Positions 1 through 8,602 are shown, counted from the first letter of the stretch. The stretch is DNA of 64,000 nt from Bacteroidota bacterium (GCA_026391075.1 JAPLES010000007.1:30233-94232), one strand, 5' to 3'. Numbers and translations: made by a program. Notes: generated from the letters alone by a model not told the origin.

Positions 1-345
1 CTCAACACCGTCAACCGCAGAAAACAAGAACACCAAACCATCCAATACGCGAAGTGAACGATTCACTTCCACTGTAAAGTCAACGTGTCCGGGGGTATCA
101 ATAATGTTGATGTCATATTTCTTGTTCTGCCAATCCCAATGGCAACGGGTAGCAGCCGAAGTAATGGTAATGCCACGCTCCTGCTCTTGCTCCATCCAGT
201 CCATGGTAGCGGCACCTTCATGCACTTCACCAATCTTGTAGTTCACACCGGTGTAATACAAAATGCGCTCGGTAGTAGTTGTTTTACCCGCGTCAATGTG
301 TGCAGCAATTCCAATATTTCTCGTAAAACTTAAATCTTTTCCCAT
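1..345 (-). CDS. fusA: Elongation factor G, N-terminal part (cut by window edge)
   Basis: This is the first 115 codons of translation elongation factor G, the GTPase that moves tRNA and mRNA through the ribosome. The ORF track shows only a shadow on the other strand. Reading the minus strand from the ATG at 345 gives a protein with the P-loop [11 protein letters not shown], the switch I segment [10 protein letters not shown] and the G3 motif DTPGHVDF, in the order and spacing typical of EF-G. The rest lies beyond position 1. It is the last gene of the rpsL-rpsG-fusA str operon, 61 bp after rpsG. The sequence shows nothing unusual in this fragment. Confidence 0.97.
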   Translation of the reverse strand, partial: MGKDLSFTRNIGIAAHIDAGKTTTTERILYYTGVNYKIGEVHEGAATMDWMEQEQERGITITSAATRCHWDWQNKKYDINIIDTPGHVDFTVEVNRSLRVLDGLVFLFSAVDGVE

Positions 346-373
346 TGTGTTTTTAGTGTTCTCTTAAACTGTA

Positions 374-400
374 TTTGTATTAAAGTCCCTAAGGGGATTC
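374..400 (+). repeat. Short copy of the TTTGTATTAAAGTCC palindromic repeat
   Basis: Between fusA and rpsG the plus strand reads TTTGTATTAAAGTCCC followed by taaGGGGATTCAGC. The same opening occurs at 9773, 34974 and 55273, each time followed by a palindrome. This copy has the smallest hairpin (TCCCtaaGGGGA). It lies in the fusA-rpsG spacer of an essential operon, so it is transcribed. Confidence 0.6.
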
Positions 401-406
401 AGCGGT

Positions 407-874
407 TTAGAATTTGAAGTGGGCAAACGCCTTGTTTGCTTCTGCCATTTTCTGTGTGTCTTCTTTCTTTTTGAAAGCACCACCTTCGCCTTTTGAGCCC
501 GCAATAATTTCTGAAGCTAATTTATCGGCCATTGACTTGCCGTTTCTATCGCGGCTGTACTGGATAATCCATTTCATAGCCATAGAAGCTTTTCTGTCTC
601 CTTTCACTTCTGTAGGAATCTGGAAGTTGGCTCCGCCAATTCTTCTTGATTTTACTTCTACCGAAGGACCAACGTTCTGCAACGCTTTTTTCCAAACTTC
701 CAAACCGTTTTCTTTAGTTCTCTCTTCAATTAAATCAAGAGCACCATAGAATACTGTATAGGCAGTTGATTTTTTGCCTTCATACATAATACGGTTTACA
801 AATTGCGTAACCATTACATCACTAAATTTAGGATCTGGCTGAACGTAACGTTTGGGAGCTTTTTTCTTTCTCAT
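407..874 (-). CDS. rpsG: 30S ribosomal protein uS7
   Basis: Ribosomal protein S7, 155 aa, the usual bacterial length. It nucleates assembly of the 3' major domain of 16S rRNA and contacts the E-site tRNA. Family sequence includes RKKKAPKRYVQPDPKF near the N-terminus, GGANFQIPTEV in the middle and a lysine-rich C-terminal segment. It sits 37 bp downstream of rpsL and upstream of fusA, the conserved str operon order. Expression should be driven by the promoter in front of rpsL. The 61 bp spacer to fusA carries a small palindromic repeat. Confidence 0.98.
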   Translation of the reverse strand: MRKKKAPKRYVQPDPKFSDVMVTQFVNRIMYEGKKSTAYTVFYGALDLIEERTKENGLEVWKKALQNVGPSVEVKSRRIGGANFQIPTEVKGDRKASMAMKWIIQYSRDRNGKSMADKLASEIIAGSKGEGGAFKKKEDTQKMAEANKAFAHFKF

Positions 875-911
875 TGCTTTTTATTTCTGATTTCTTATTT
901 AGTTTTTCTGA

Positions 912-1316
912 CTATTTCTTTTTTGCAGGAGCTGCAACAGCACCGGCTTTAGGTCTCTTAGTTCCGTATTTAGAACGGCTCTTCTTACGGTTTTCAACAC
1001 CTGCAGTATCTAATGAACCGCGAACAATGTGATAACGAACACCCGGCAAATCTTTAACACGACCACCGCGAATCAATACAATTGAGTGCTCCTGTAAGTT
1101 GTGGCCTTCGCCTGGTATGTAGGCGATGATTTCAACGGCATTAGTCAAACGCACCTTTGCTACTTTGCGCAAAGCCGAGTTTGGTTTTTTAGGAGTTGTA
1201 GTGTAAACACGTGTGCAAACGCCACGTTTTTGCGGACAAGAATCCAGAGCACGGCTCTTCGATTTTGCACGGATAATATTGCGCGATTTTCTAACTAACT
1301 GTTGAATTGTAGGCAT
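912..1316 (-). CDS. rpsL: 30S ribosomal protein uS12
   Basis: Ribosomal protein S12, the decoding-centre protein whose mutations give streptomycin resistance. The ORF track starts at 1424, but the family begins with [12 protein letters not shown], which places the ATG at 1316 and gives 134 aa. The conserved segments [14 protein letters not shown] and [11 protein letters not shown] are present. The upstream 36 codons of the track ORF overlap the promoter and are not expected to be translated. First gene of the str operon. A purine-rich AGAGGA directly abuts the start codon, too close for normal Shine-Dalgarno spacing. Confidence 0.98.
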   Translation of the reverse strand: MPTIQQLVRKSRNIIRAKSKSRALDSCPQKRGVCTRVYTTTPKKPNSALRKVAKVRLTNAVEIIAYIPGEGHNLQEHSIVLIRGGRVKDLPGVRYHIVRGSLDTAGVENRKKSRSKYGTKRPKAGAVAAPAKKK

Positions 1317-1337
1317 TCCTCTTTTATTTTGGGACGG

Positions 1338-1367
1338 CAAAAGTAGATTTATATTCCGAATTACAAA
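1338..1367 (-). promoter_or_regulatory. Promoter of the rpsL-rpsG-fusA operon
   Basis: On the minus strand TTTG (1367-1364) is followed after 18 nt by TACTTTTG (1345-1338). This matches the Bacteroidota housekeeping consensus TTTG-N19-TAnnTTTG. The predicted start site lies about 15 nt before the rpsL ATG, giving a very short leader. Confidence 0.75.
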
Positions 1368-1542
1368 ATCGGTTTTGAGGAAAAAAACGACAGCTATAAA
1401 CGCTTCGAAAGTAAATTGCAGCATGCTTGTTTTTACATCCGAATTTTAGCGATTGGCTTTACTAAACCTGTTACACAGCGTTTCAGTTTCTTTGTATAAT
1501 TACATTTACTAAATCACAGAACGCCCTTTTAAGAAGATACAA

Positions 1543-2439
1543 ATGCTATTACGACCACCTGCATTACAACAAGGAGATTCTATTTATCTCTTGAGCACCG
1601 CACGAAAAATTTCGTTGGAAGAATTGCAACCTGCTATTCAAACTTTTGAAACATGGGGATTGAAAGTGGTGATTGGAAAGACCATCGGAAAGGAGTTTCG
1701 CCAGTTTGCTGGAGATGATGCCGAGCGCAAAGAAGATTTTCAATTCGCATTGAACGACACAAGTATCAAAGCAATTATTTGCGCGCGTGGCGGTTATGGC
1801 ACTGTGCGCATGATGGATGATTTGAATTACGATGAGTTTATGAAACATCCGAAATGGGTGGTGGGGTTTAGCGATGTTACTTTTTTGCATACCGATATTT
1901 CAAACAACCTCGGCATTCAAACACTGCATGCTGTAATGCCTTTTAGTTTTTTAAAAGCAACACCCGAAGCCATTGAAACGTTGCGCAAAGAATTGTTCGG
2001 CATCAAAAACGAATTTGAAATTGCTCCGCATGAATTGAATCACATTGGTAATGCAGAAGGGATTTTAATAGGTGGAAATCTTTCGATTCTCTACAGTATT
2101 ACAGGAACAAAAAGCGGTATCAATACTTCAGGAAAAATTCTTTTTCTTGAAGATTTGGATGAATACCTCTACCACATTGACCGCATGATGATGAATCTGA
2201 AACGTTCGGGCAAGCTGAATGATTTAGCAGGATTAGTCGTTGGAAGTTTCACTGAAATGAAAGACAACAAGGTTGCTTTTGGTTGCACCGCTTACGACAT
2301 CATTGCCGAGCATGTGGCGGAGTTCAAGTATCCTGTTTGTTACAATTTTCCAGCGGGACATATTGAAGATAACCGCGCGCTTGTGATAGGTAGAAAATAT
2401 TCTATGCAGGTGAAACCAGATTCGGTAAAATTATTCTGA
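1543..2439 (+). CDS. LD-carboxypeptidase, peptidase S66 family
   Basis: Probable muramoyltetrapeptide carboxypeptidase, which removes the terminal D-Ala from cytoplasmic murein tetrapeptides during peptidoglycan recycling; the S66 family also includes MccF-type immunity peptidases. Length is 298 aa, normal for the family. The nucleophile is Ser110 in VVGFSDVTFLH, the expected Glu is near 203 in FLEDLDEYL, and the His is near 273 in FPAGHIEDN, so the Ser-Glu-His triad appears complete. There is no signal peptide. The stop codon overlaps the start of pnuC by one base (TGATG), so the two are translationally coupled. Recycling rather than microcin immunity is inferred from the absence of any peptide-antibiotic genes nearby. 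Confidence 0.9.
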   Translation: MLLRPPALQQGDSIYLLSTARKISLEELQPAIQTFETWGLKVVIGKTIGKEFRQFAGDDAERKEDFQFALNDTSIKAIICARGGYGTVRMMDDLNYDEFMKHPKWVVGFSDVTFLHTDISNNLGIQTLHAVMPFSFLKATPEAIETLRKELFGIKNEFEIAPHELNHIGNAEGILIGGNLSILYSITGTKSGINTSGKILFLEDLDEYLYHIDRMMMNLKRSGKLNDLAGLVVGSFTEMKDNKVAFGCTAYDIIAEHVAEFKYPVCYNFPAGHIEDNRALVIGRKYSMQVKPDSVKLF

Positions 2440-3023
2440 TGGATAATTGGTTAGAATATGCCGGTGTTTTTTTCGGAATTATTTACGTGCTGCTCGCTTC
2501 GCGCAGCAATATCTGGTGTTGGTTGGCGGGCATTATCAGCTCGGCCATTTATATCTACATCAATGTAACGCATCAGCTTTTTCAGGATGCTATTCTTCAA
2601 ACGTATTATGTGGTGGCGGGATTCTATGGTTGGTGGTTATGGAGCAGCCCCTCCCAAACCTTCCCCCAAGGAGAGGGCTTAAATGCAAAAACCAATTCAG
2701 GAGTAATTTCGTTTTCTCTTCAACAAAATGCGAAACTGATTTTCTTCGGTTCGTTACTTGTTCCTGTTTTTGGATTTGTGTTTTCTAAACTTGGCAATTC
2801 ACTTTCTTATTTCGATTCAACCGTAACTATTTTCAGTTTTATAGCCACCTGGATGACCGCAAAAAAGATTTTAGAGAACTGGCTTTTTTGGATTGTGATT
2901 GATTTGGTAGCAGCGGTTATGTATTACATTAAACACCTTGAACTTACTTCTGCTCTTTATGTTTTCTTTGCCCTGATTGCTATTTATGGATATTTTGAGT
3001 GGAAGAAAACTTTAGCGAAATGA
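2439..3023 (+). CDS. pnuC: Nicotinamide riboside transporter PnuC
   Basis: Inner-membrane facilitator for nicotinamide riboside, 194 aa. Several hydrophobic segments are visible, and the N-terminal part has the aromatic pattern of PnuC (NIWCWLAGIISSAIYIYIN, then GFYGWWLW). It overlaps the following kinase gene by 4 bp (ATGA). The kinase would phosphorylate the imported substrate and trap it, so pairing supports NAD salvage. Residues about 69-84 (SSPSQTFPQGEG) are low-complexity and hydrophilic, and come from a copy of a palindromic repeat inserted in frame in the loop after the GWWLW segment. Typical PnuC proteins are not known to me to carry this stretch. Confidence 0.92.
   Translation: MDNWLEYAGVFFGIIYVLLASRSNIWCWLAGIISSAIYIYINVTHQLFQDAILQTYYVVAGFYGWWLWSSPSQTFPQGEGLNAKTNSGVISFSLQQNAKLIFFGSLLVPVFGFVFSKLGNSLSYFDSTVTIFSFIATWMTAKKILENWLFWIVIDLVAAVMYYIKHLELTSALYVFFALIAIYGYFEWKKTLAK
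2648..2689 (+). repeat. In-frame copy of the CCTCTCCCAAACC palindrome inside pnuC
   Basis: The coding strand reads CCCTCCCAAACCTTCCCCC, then AAGGAGAGGGCTTAAATG. It matches the copies in the fused E1 gene and the cyclase gene, and is read in the same frame (PSQTFPQGEGLN against LSQTLSEGEGLT). The palindromic half is slightly decayed here (CCTTCCCCCAAGGAGAGGG), which may mean it is an older copy. Confidence 0.85.
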
Positions 3024-3541
3024 TTTACAAAATTACGCTTACAGGAACTGAGTCAACCGGCAAGTCAACACTCGCGGAAAAACTTTCCATTCATTATAAA
3101 ACTATTCACGTTCCTGATTACTCGCGCTATTACATCGGACAATTGGAACGTGCTTATGCTTATACTGATGTAATGAAAATTGCGGAAGAAATTATTGAGC
3201 AGGAAAACAACATGATTCGCCAAGCCAATAAAATTTTGTTCAGCGATAACGACCTCATCAACATAAAAATTTGGTTGCAGTATTACAGATGGGATGTACC
3301 GCAATGGCTGAACGATGAAATAAAAAAACGCAAAAGCGATTTGTATTTGCTCTGTGATATTGATTTGCCCTGGATGCCCGACCCGCAACGCTCCAACCCA
3401 AACGACCGCACAGAATTATTCAACGAGTTCTCCAACGAATTGAACGCGTTGAACGCCAATTTCAAATTTGTAAGTGGCGCTTTGACCGACAGGACCGAAA
3501 TTGCCATTGCACACATTGATACGTTTTTGATTAATCAGTAG
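3020..3541 (+). CDS. nadR: NadR-like ATPase / ribosylnicotinamide kinase
   Basis: P-loop ATPase of the AAA_28/NadR kinase type, 173 aa, expected to phosphorylate nicotinamide riboside to NMN. The track starts at a GTG at 2999; I choose the ATG at 3020, which overlaps the pnuC stop as ATGA and leaves the Walker A loop GTESTGKSTLAEKL at the N-terminus. Family segments VPDYSRYYIG and a C-terminal WMPDPQR are present. There is no adenylyltransferase domain, so this is the kinase domain alone rather than full NadR. Neighbour pnuC supports the NAD salvage role. Confidence is high for family and moderate for exact substrate. Confidence 0.85.
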   Translation: MIYKITLTGTESTGKSTLAEKLSIHYKTIHVPDYSRYYIGQLERAYAYTDVMKIAEEIIEQENNMIRQANKILFSDNDLINIKIWLQYYRWDVPQWLNDEIKKRKSDLYLLCDIDLPWMPDPQRSNPNDRTELFNEFSNELNALNANFKFVSGALTDRTEIAIAHIDTFLINQ

Positions 3542-3587
3542 AAAAAACAATTTCCGTTTTGTATCGTATAATTTGCTTCCGAATACC

Positions 3588-5384
3588 ATGACCGAGAGTT
3601 CATCAGTTAAATCAGCTTTTGAGGAACAGATTGAAAATCTACTTGTCGAGTTTGAGCAACGCAAAAAACTCCGCGATACTACCTGTTCTCACATCGCACT
3701 TGAAGCACTTCACTTAGCAAAGGAGAAGGGCGATAAAGTGCTTTGGCTAAAAACTGCCACTACGCTCACACATTACTATGCCGACATTACCAGTGAGTTT
3801 GAAAAAGCCATTCAGTATTTGCAGGAAGTAGTTGAAGTATTAGATGATGAACTCGATGCTGAACAAAAATCAGAATTTTACAGGCGCATAGGTTTGAACT
3901 ACGATTACTTAGGCGAACTCATCAAATCGAAATTGGCGTACGATGATTCGGTTCGTTTGCTCGAAACCAAAACTGATTTAAGCGAAACAGGTTTCTTAAC
4001 GCTTGCGCGTTCGCTCTTCAACGAGTCGATTATTTATGGTGATTTAGGATTAGAAACTCTCTCGAAAGAATATTTACATAAAGCATTTGAATATTTTAAA
4101 AAAGCAAATTACAAACAGGGCATTTCGCGTTGTTATATTTCGTTTGGCATAGAGGCATACGACAAAAAGGATAACGGAAAAGCTTTGGAGTTTTATGAAA
4201 AAGCCATTGCTATTGCCGAAGAAATAAACGACACACCACCTTACTGCATTGCTATGGCAAACTGTGGAATTGTGTATGCCGATTTAGGCGAAAAAGAAAA
4301 AGCAATTGACTGTTCGGTGAAGGCGATGGAGCGCGTAAAAAATCAAACAAACAAACATTTTGAGTTGAGTATTTATCAATTGTCGGGGCGTATTTATCAG
4401 GTGGTGAAAGATTTTGAAAAGGCGAATGAACTTTTTACAACTGCCGATGGCATTTACGTTGACATGGGAAAAGTGGTTGACAATTTTGAGTTGTATAACT
4501 ACTGGTCAGAAACCTTGAATGAATTGGGCAGACATAAAGAAGCGTATGAAAAACTGCAACGCTTCATGAAACAAAAAGACGACCTGCATGAATTGAATAA
4601 GCAGGCAGAGTTGAGCGATGCCACACTCCGTTTTAAATATGAAGAAGGAAAGAAGGAGCAGGATTTACTGAAAAAGAAAAATGCAGAAATTGAAGAATAC
4701 GCGCACCAATTAGAGATGTCGAATTTTGAATTGAAACAGTTTGCCCACGTGGCTTCGCACGATATGAAGGAGCCGCTGCGCATGATTTCAAACTACTCGC
4801 AACTACTTGAAAAAAGTTTTAACGGCCAATTGAAAATTGACCAGAAAGATTATATCTACTACATTAACGATGGTGCCAAGCGAATGATGAATGTGATTCA
4901 GAGTCTGCTTCACCTTTCTAAAATTAATTCGACACAGCGAAAAGAGAACGTGAGTTTGAATGATGCGCTTGATGAAGTGCAGCATTTGCTCAAGCCGTAT
5001 ATCGAAGAAAAAAATGCGGTGATTAAATCTGCTTTGCTTCCTGAAATTTCTGCTGATAAAATTCACATGATTCAGTTGCTGCAAAATTTGGTGACGAACG
5101 GAATTAAATACAACCGCAATAAACAGCCCGTAGTTGAAATAGGATATTCGTCCACCGAAAAAAATCATTGCATTGAAGTGGCGGATAATGGAATTGGAAT
5201 TGCAAAGGAATACCGCGATAAGGTATTTATCATCTTTCAACGCTTGCACAACCGCAATGAATTTGACGGCACGGGCATTGGTCTTTCTATCTGCAAAAAA
5301 ATTATTGACTCGCTTAACGGCAAAATCTGGATTGAGGATTCTCCTCTTGGTGGAACAAAATTCTGTTTCACCATTCCAAAATAA
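3588..5384 (+). CDS. Soluble TPR sensor histidine kinase
   Basis: Two-component histidine kinase of about 598 aa, with no signal peptide or membrane segment, so cytoplasmic. The ORF track begins at TTG 3573; the ATG at 3588 (MTESSS) is preferred. Residues about 30-340 are tetratricopeptide repeats (for example KALEFYEKAIAIAEE). A charged coiled coil follows, then a HisKA domain with the phosphorylated His near residue 391 in FAHVASHDMKEPLRM. The HATPase_c domain has an N box (NLVTNGIKYN), G1 (VADNGIGI), F box (FIIFQRLH) and G2 (GTGIGLSIC), all intact. No response regulator lies nearby, so it is an orphan. Similar Bacteroidota TPR kinases sense unknown cues through protein contacts. Confidence 0.9.
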   Translation: MTESSSVKSAFEEQIENLLVEFEQRKKLRDTTCSHIALEALHLAKEKGDKVLWLKTATTLTHYYADITSEFEKAIQYLQEVVEVLDDELDAEQKSEFYRRIGLNYDYLGELIKSKLAYDDSVRLLETKTDLSETGFLTLARSLFNESIIYGDLGLETLSKEYLHKAFEYFKKANYKQGISRCYISFGIEAYDKKDNGKALEFYEKAIAIAEEINDTPPYCIAMANCGIVYADLGEKEKAIDCSVKAMERVKNQTNKHFELSIYQLSGRIYQVVKDFEKANELFTTADGIYVDMGKVVDNFELYNYWSETLNELGRHKEAYEKLQRFMKQKDDLHELNKQAELSDATLRFKYEEGKKEQDLLKKKNAEIEEYAHQLEMSNFELKQFAHVASHDMKEPLRMISNYSQLLEKSFNGQLKIDQKDYIYYINDGAKRMMNVIQSLLHLSKINSTQRKENVSLNDALDEVQHLLKPYIEEKNAVIKSALLPEISADKIHMIQLLQNLVTNGIKYNRNKQPVVEIGYSSTEKNHCIEVADNGIGIAKEYRDKVFIIFQRLHNRNEFDGTGIGLSICKKIIDSLNGKIWIEDSPLGGTKFCFTIPK

Positions 5385-5435
5385 CAATTAAGAAACCTGC
5401 ACTTCTTATATTCGCTGCTTCAACATTAAAACGTT

Positions 5436-6446
5436 ATGCAGGCAATTATTCCCGTGGCGGGAGCCGGAACAAGGTTACGTCCGCTCACTTACACACAACC
5501 CAAGGTTTTAATTTCGGTAGCCGGAAAACCTATTCTTAGTTTTATCATTGACGAATTACAGGAAAACGGTATCACCGATTTCGTTTTTGTAATTGGCTAC
5601 CTCGGAGAAAAGATAAAAGAGTTTGTAGAAAAAAATTATCCGAAGCTCAATGCAAAATTTGTTCAGCAGGAAAAACGCGAAGGCTTGGGGCATGCGATAT
5701 GGATGGCAAAAGACCAACTTGATTTAGATAAAGAATTGGTGATTCACCTCGGGGATACCATCGTAGATATTGACATCAAAAAAATTCTTGCCGAACAGCA
5801 TTCAACACTTGTTGTAAAAAAAGTAGATAACCCACAGGCCTTTGGTGTGGCAGAAATTGATGCCGATGGATTTATTAAAAAAGTAGAAGAGAAGCCAATG
5901 ATACCCAAGAGCAATATGGCGCTAGTTGGTTTTTATTTTATAAAAGAAACACGAAAACTTTTTGACGCGCTTGGACACAACATTCAAAATAACCTGCGCA
6001 ACAACAATGAGTTTTATTTAACCGATGGCTTGCAGCAAATGATTAAGGATGGTGTGATTTTTAAAAGTCACAAAATTGAAAGCTGGTACGATGTAGGCAA
6101 AAAAGATATTCTGCTCGAAACGAACGCGCTGTTGTTGAAAAAGCTTGGCGATAAGGCAAGTAATAAAGGAGTGAGTGAAAACTCTATCATCGTTCCGCCT
6201 GTGCAAATTGCGGCAGGAGCAAAAATTAAAAACTCCATTATAGGCCCCAATGTCTCCATTGGTGAAAACACTGAAATAAATTATTCCATTATCAAAAATT
6301 CTATTGTTGGTTCATTCAGCAAATTAGAAAATATGGTGTTGCACTCATCGTTGATTGGAAGCGATTCAATCATCAAAGGATTGAGCCAGAGTTTGAACAT
6401 TGGAGATAATACGGAGATAGATTTGAGAGGGGAAAAACAAAATTAA
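5436..6446 (+). CDS. Sugar-phosphate nucleotidyltransferase (RfbA/GlmU-like)
   Basis: Nucleotidyltransferase that should activate a sugar-1-phosphate with UTP or dTTP, 336 aa. The N-terminal signature VAGAGTRLRPLTYTQPK and the later QEKREGLGHAIW define the family. Residues from about 245 show hexapeptide-like repeats (KNSIIGPNVSIGENTEI, then further imperfect turns), typical of the left-handed beta-helix of the long type of glucose-1-phosphate thymidylyltransferase. The exact sugar cannot be decided from sequence. A -7-like TATATTCG lies at 5407. Its stop codon at 6444 lies within the first octamer repeat that flanks the following four-helix-bundle gene. Confidence 0.85.
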   Translation: MQAIIPVAGAGTRLRPLTYTQPKVLISVAGKPILSFIIDELQENGITDFVFVIGYLGEKIKEFVEKNYPKLNAKFVQQEKREGLGHAIWMAKDQLDLDKELVIHLGDTIVDIDIKKILAEQHSTLVVKKVDNPQAFGVAEIDADGFIKKVEEKPMIPKSNMALVGFYFIKETRKLFDALGHNIQNNLRNNNEFYLTDGLQQMIKDGVIFKSHKIESWYDVGKKDILLETNALLLKKLGDKASNKGVSENSIIVPPVQIAAGAKIKNSIIGPNVSIGENTEINYSIIKNSIVGSFSKLENMVLHSSLIGSDSIIKGLSQSLNIGDNTEIDLRGEKQN

Positions 6447-6484
6447 TTAGCGAATTAGCGGATGTGAGAATTAGCGAATGAAAA
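6447..6484 (+). repeat. Octamer-word repeat, left arm of four-helix cassette 1
   Basis: The sequence resolves into phased 8-nt words on the minus strand: TTCGCTAA, TTCTCACA, TCCGCTAA, TTCGCTAA. The 28 nt at 6452-6479 are the reverse complement of 6880-6907 with only three differences, one of which would be a G-U pair in RNA. The four-helix-bundle gene lies in the loop. The repeat begins at the stop codon of the nucleotidyltransferase gene. Confidence 0.85.
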
Positions 6485-6499
6485 CCATTTAGAGTCACA

Positions 6500-6859
6500 A
6501 TGCAACAAGAATTTATTGACAAAAATCCAATTCTAAACCTGACTTTCAACTTTTCCTTAGCCGTTATTGAATATTGTAAACTACTCGATTCACAAAAGCA
6601 ATTTCAACTTTCAAAGCAACTGTTTCGCTCGGGAACTTCCATAGGAGCGAATGCACGCGAGGCGCAAAACGCAGAAAGCAAGGCAGACTTCATTCATAAA
6701 TTCAAAATTGCTGCAAAAGAAACAGACGAAACTCAGTATTGGTTGCTGCTCTGTAATCGCTCAAAAGATTTTCCCGACTCAACATTGTTACTTAAAAAGC
6801 TGGATGAGATTGATAAAGTTATTACTAAAATCATTTCCAGTTCAAAACTCAAAACCTGA
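6500..6859 (+). CDS. Four-helix-bundle protein, 23S rRNA intervening-sequence (IVP) family
   Basis: Small alpha-helical protein, 119 aa, of the family first found as the ORF inside 23S rRNA intervening sequences (often annotated 'four helix bundle protein' or S23). Family hallmarks are the LSKQLFRSGTSIGANARE segment, the acidic-to-basic helix that follows (AESKADFIHKFKIAAKE) and DETQYWL. Members form pentameric bundles, and relatives include the Avd accessory protein of diversity-generating retroelements; no reverse transcriptase or template repeat is seen here. The molecular role is unknown. It is 40% diverged by eye from the second copy at 8727. It is enclosed by inverted octamer repeats and wedged between metabolic genes of the same orientation, so it looks like an inserted cassette. 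Confidence 0.85.
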   Translation: MQQEFIDKNPILNLTFNFSLAVIEYCKLLDSQKQFQLSKQLFRSGTSIGANAREAQNAESKADFIHKFKIAAKETDETQYWLLLCNRSKDFPDSTLLLKKLDEIDKVITKIISSSKLKT

Positions 6860-6867
6860 ATTTGTAT

Positions 6868-6908
6868 TTCAATTCGCTAATCCGCTAATTCGCACATTCG
6901 CTAATTCT
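6868..6908 (+). repeat. Octamer-word repeat, right arm of four-helix cassette 1
   Basis: Plus-strand words are TTCGCTAA, TCCGCTAA, TTCGCACA, TTCGCTAA in strict 8-nt phase. The arm starts 9 nt after the four-helix stop codon and ends at the ATG of the next gene. It pairs with the left arm over 28 nt with 25 matches, so the transcript can form a long stem around the whole gene. Confidence 0.85.
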
Positions 6909-7847
6909 ATGAATCGTATCTGTCAGCTATTCAATATCCAGTATCCCATCATTCAAGCCGGCATGATTTGGTGCAGCGGTTGGCAACTTGCAAGTGCTGT
7001 AAGCAATGCGGGTGGATTAGGAATTATTGGAAGCGGCAGTATGTATCCCGAAATTTTGCGCGAGCAAATTCAAAAATGCAAAGCGGCAACATCAAAACCA
7101 TTTGGTGTAAACGTGCCGTTGCTTTATCCTGATATTGATGAACACATTGCCATTATTATTGAAGAAGGAGTGAAAATTGTTTTCACCAGCGCGGGAAATC
7201 CGAAAACGTGGACGAAACATTTGCAGCAACACGGCATTAAGGTGGTGCATGTAGTTTCTTCATCTAAGTTTGCTAAGAAGGTGGAAGATGCCGGCTGCGA
7301 TGCAGTCGTATGCGAGGGCTTTGAAGCAGGAGGACACAATGGAAAAGAAGAGACAACCACTTTTGTTTTAATTCCGCAGGTGCGTGCGGCTACTAATCTT
7401 CCATTGATTGCTGCGGGTGGAATTGGCACAGGTAAAGGAATGTTAGCGGCAATGGTTTTAGGTGCAGAAGGCGTTCAGATAGGAACAAGATTTGTGGCGA
7501 GTGTTGAATCATCGGGGCATGAGAATTTCAAAAACATCATAGTCAATGCACAGGAAGGTGACACGATGCTTTCTATGAAAAAAGTTGTTCCTGTTCGTTT
7601 GGTAAAAAATGATTTTCAAAAACGTATTCAGGATGCAGAAGATAAAGGAGCTAGCAAAGAAGAGCTCGAACAAATTCTCGGTCGCGCACGTGCTAAAAAA
7701 GGAATGTATGAAGGCGACATGAACGAGGGCGAATTGGAGATTGGTCAAATTGCTTCGTTTATAAAAGAGATAAAACCTGCGGCTGAAATTGTGAATGAAA
7801 TATGGAACGAGTTTCTTGAGGCAAAGAAAAATACAGCGACTCATTAG
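6909..7847 (+). CDS. Nitronate monooxygenase / FabK-like FMN enzyme
   Basis: FMN-dependent TIM-barrel enzyme of the 2-nitropropane dioxygenase family, 312 aa. The track ORF begins at 6651 but its first 86 codons run through the four-helix gene in another frame; the family start is MNRICQLFNIQYPIIQAGM at 6909, directly after the repeat arm. FMN phosphate-binding segments AAGGIGTGKGM and GAEGVQIGTRF are clear, as is EGFEAGGHNG. The family includes nitronate monooxygenases and the enoyl-ACP reductase FabK, and sequence alone does not separate them. The C-terminal region is long and charged. No nitronate or fatty-acid gene is adjacent, although fabD lies 3 kb away. Confidence 0.85.
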   Translation: MNRICQLFNIQYPIIQAGMIWCSGWQLASAVSNAGGLGIIGSGSMYPEILREQIQKCKAATSKPFGVNVPLLYPDIDEHIAIIIEEGVKIVFTSAGNPKTWTKHLQQHGIKVVHVVSSSKFAKKVEDAGCDAVVCEGFEAGGHNGKEETTTFVLIPQVRAATNLPLIAAGGIGTGKGMLAAMVLGAEGVQIGTRFVASVESSGHENFKNIIVNAQEGDTMLSMKKVVPVRLVKNDFQKRIQDAEDKGASKEELEQILGRARAKKGMYEGDMNEGELEIGQIASFIKEIKPAAEIVNEIWNEFLEAKKNTATH

Positions 7848-7892
7848 TAAAACTGTTTAGGCTATTCAACCCTCTTTTATATTTTCGCCACT

Positions 7893-8600
7893 ATGCAATA
7901 CAAGCGCATCCTTCTAAAACTCAGCGGAGAATCTTTAATGGGCAGCAAGCAATTTGGCATTGATGCCGATATGGTGATGCTCTACGCCAACGAAATTAAA
8001 CAGGCAAGCGATTCGGGTGTACAGGTTGCCGTGGTAATTGGCGGAGGAAATATTTTTAGAGGAATACAGGCTACGGCAAACGGCATTGACAGAGTTCAAG
8101 GTGATTATATGGGAATGCTTGCCACCGTGATTAACAGCATGGCCTTGCAAAGCGGTTTAGAAAAAATTGGTGTAAGCACGCGTTTGCTCAGTGCTATTGA
8201 AATGAAAGAAATTGCCGAGCCGTTTATAAAGCGCAGAGCTGTTCGTCACTTAGAAAAAGGTCGCGTAGTAATTTTTGGTGCGGGTACAGGCAACCCTTAT
8301 TTTACTACTGACACAGCCGCAGCTTTACGCGCTACCGAAATTGAAGCCGATGTAATTTTGAAAGGAACAAGAGTAGATGGCATTTATGATTCAGACCCAG
8401 AGAAAAATCCGAAAGCGAAAAAATTTGACAAACTAAGTTTCGGTGATGCGCTAAAGAAAAAATTGAGCATAATGGATTTAACTGCGTTTACACTTTGTCA
8501 GGAAAATCATTTGCCCATTATTGTTTTTGATGTAAACAAAAAAGGCAATCTCAAAAAAGTCCTTGACGGAAAGAAGATTGGAACGATAGTGAGTGGTTGA
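7893..8600 (+). CDS. pyrH: UMP kinase
   Basis: UMP kinase, 235 aa, the bacterial amino-acid-kinase-fold enzyme that makes UDP for RNA, DNA and sugar nucleotides. Hallmarks are KLSGESLMG at the N-terminus, [11 protein letters not shown], and [18 protein letters not shown] variant -7 element TATTTTCG at 7880-7887 ends 5 nt before the ATG, so the message may be nearly leaderless. In most bacteria pyrH is followed directly by frr; here a four-helix-bundle cassette of about 540 bp separates them. That arrangement suggests the cassette arrived after the operon was formed. Confidence 0.97.
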   Translation: MQYKRILLKLSGESLMGSKQFGIDADMVMLYANEIKQASDSGVQVAVVIGGGNIFRGIQATANGIDRVQGDYMGMLATVINSMALQSGLEKIGVSTRLLSAIEMKEIAEPFIKRRAVRHLEKGRVVIFGAGTGNPYFTTDTAAALRATEIEADVILKGTRVDGIYDSDPEKNPKAKKFDKLSFGDALKKKLSIMDLTAFTLCQENHLPIIVFDVNKKGNLKKVLDGKKIGTIVSG

Positions 8601-8602
8601 AT

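Noticed and set aside
912-1424. Longer rpsL ORF starting at 1424
   Set aside because: The added 36 residues overlap the promoter and do not belong to S12; the family starts at MPTIQQ.
6651-7847. 398 aa reading frame joining the four-helix region to the nitronate monooxygenase
   Set aside because: The first 86 codons are a shadow frame inside the four-helix gene and the repeat; the family start is at 6909.
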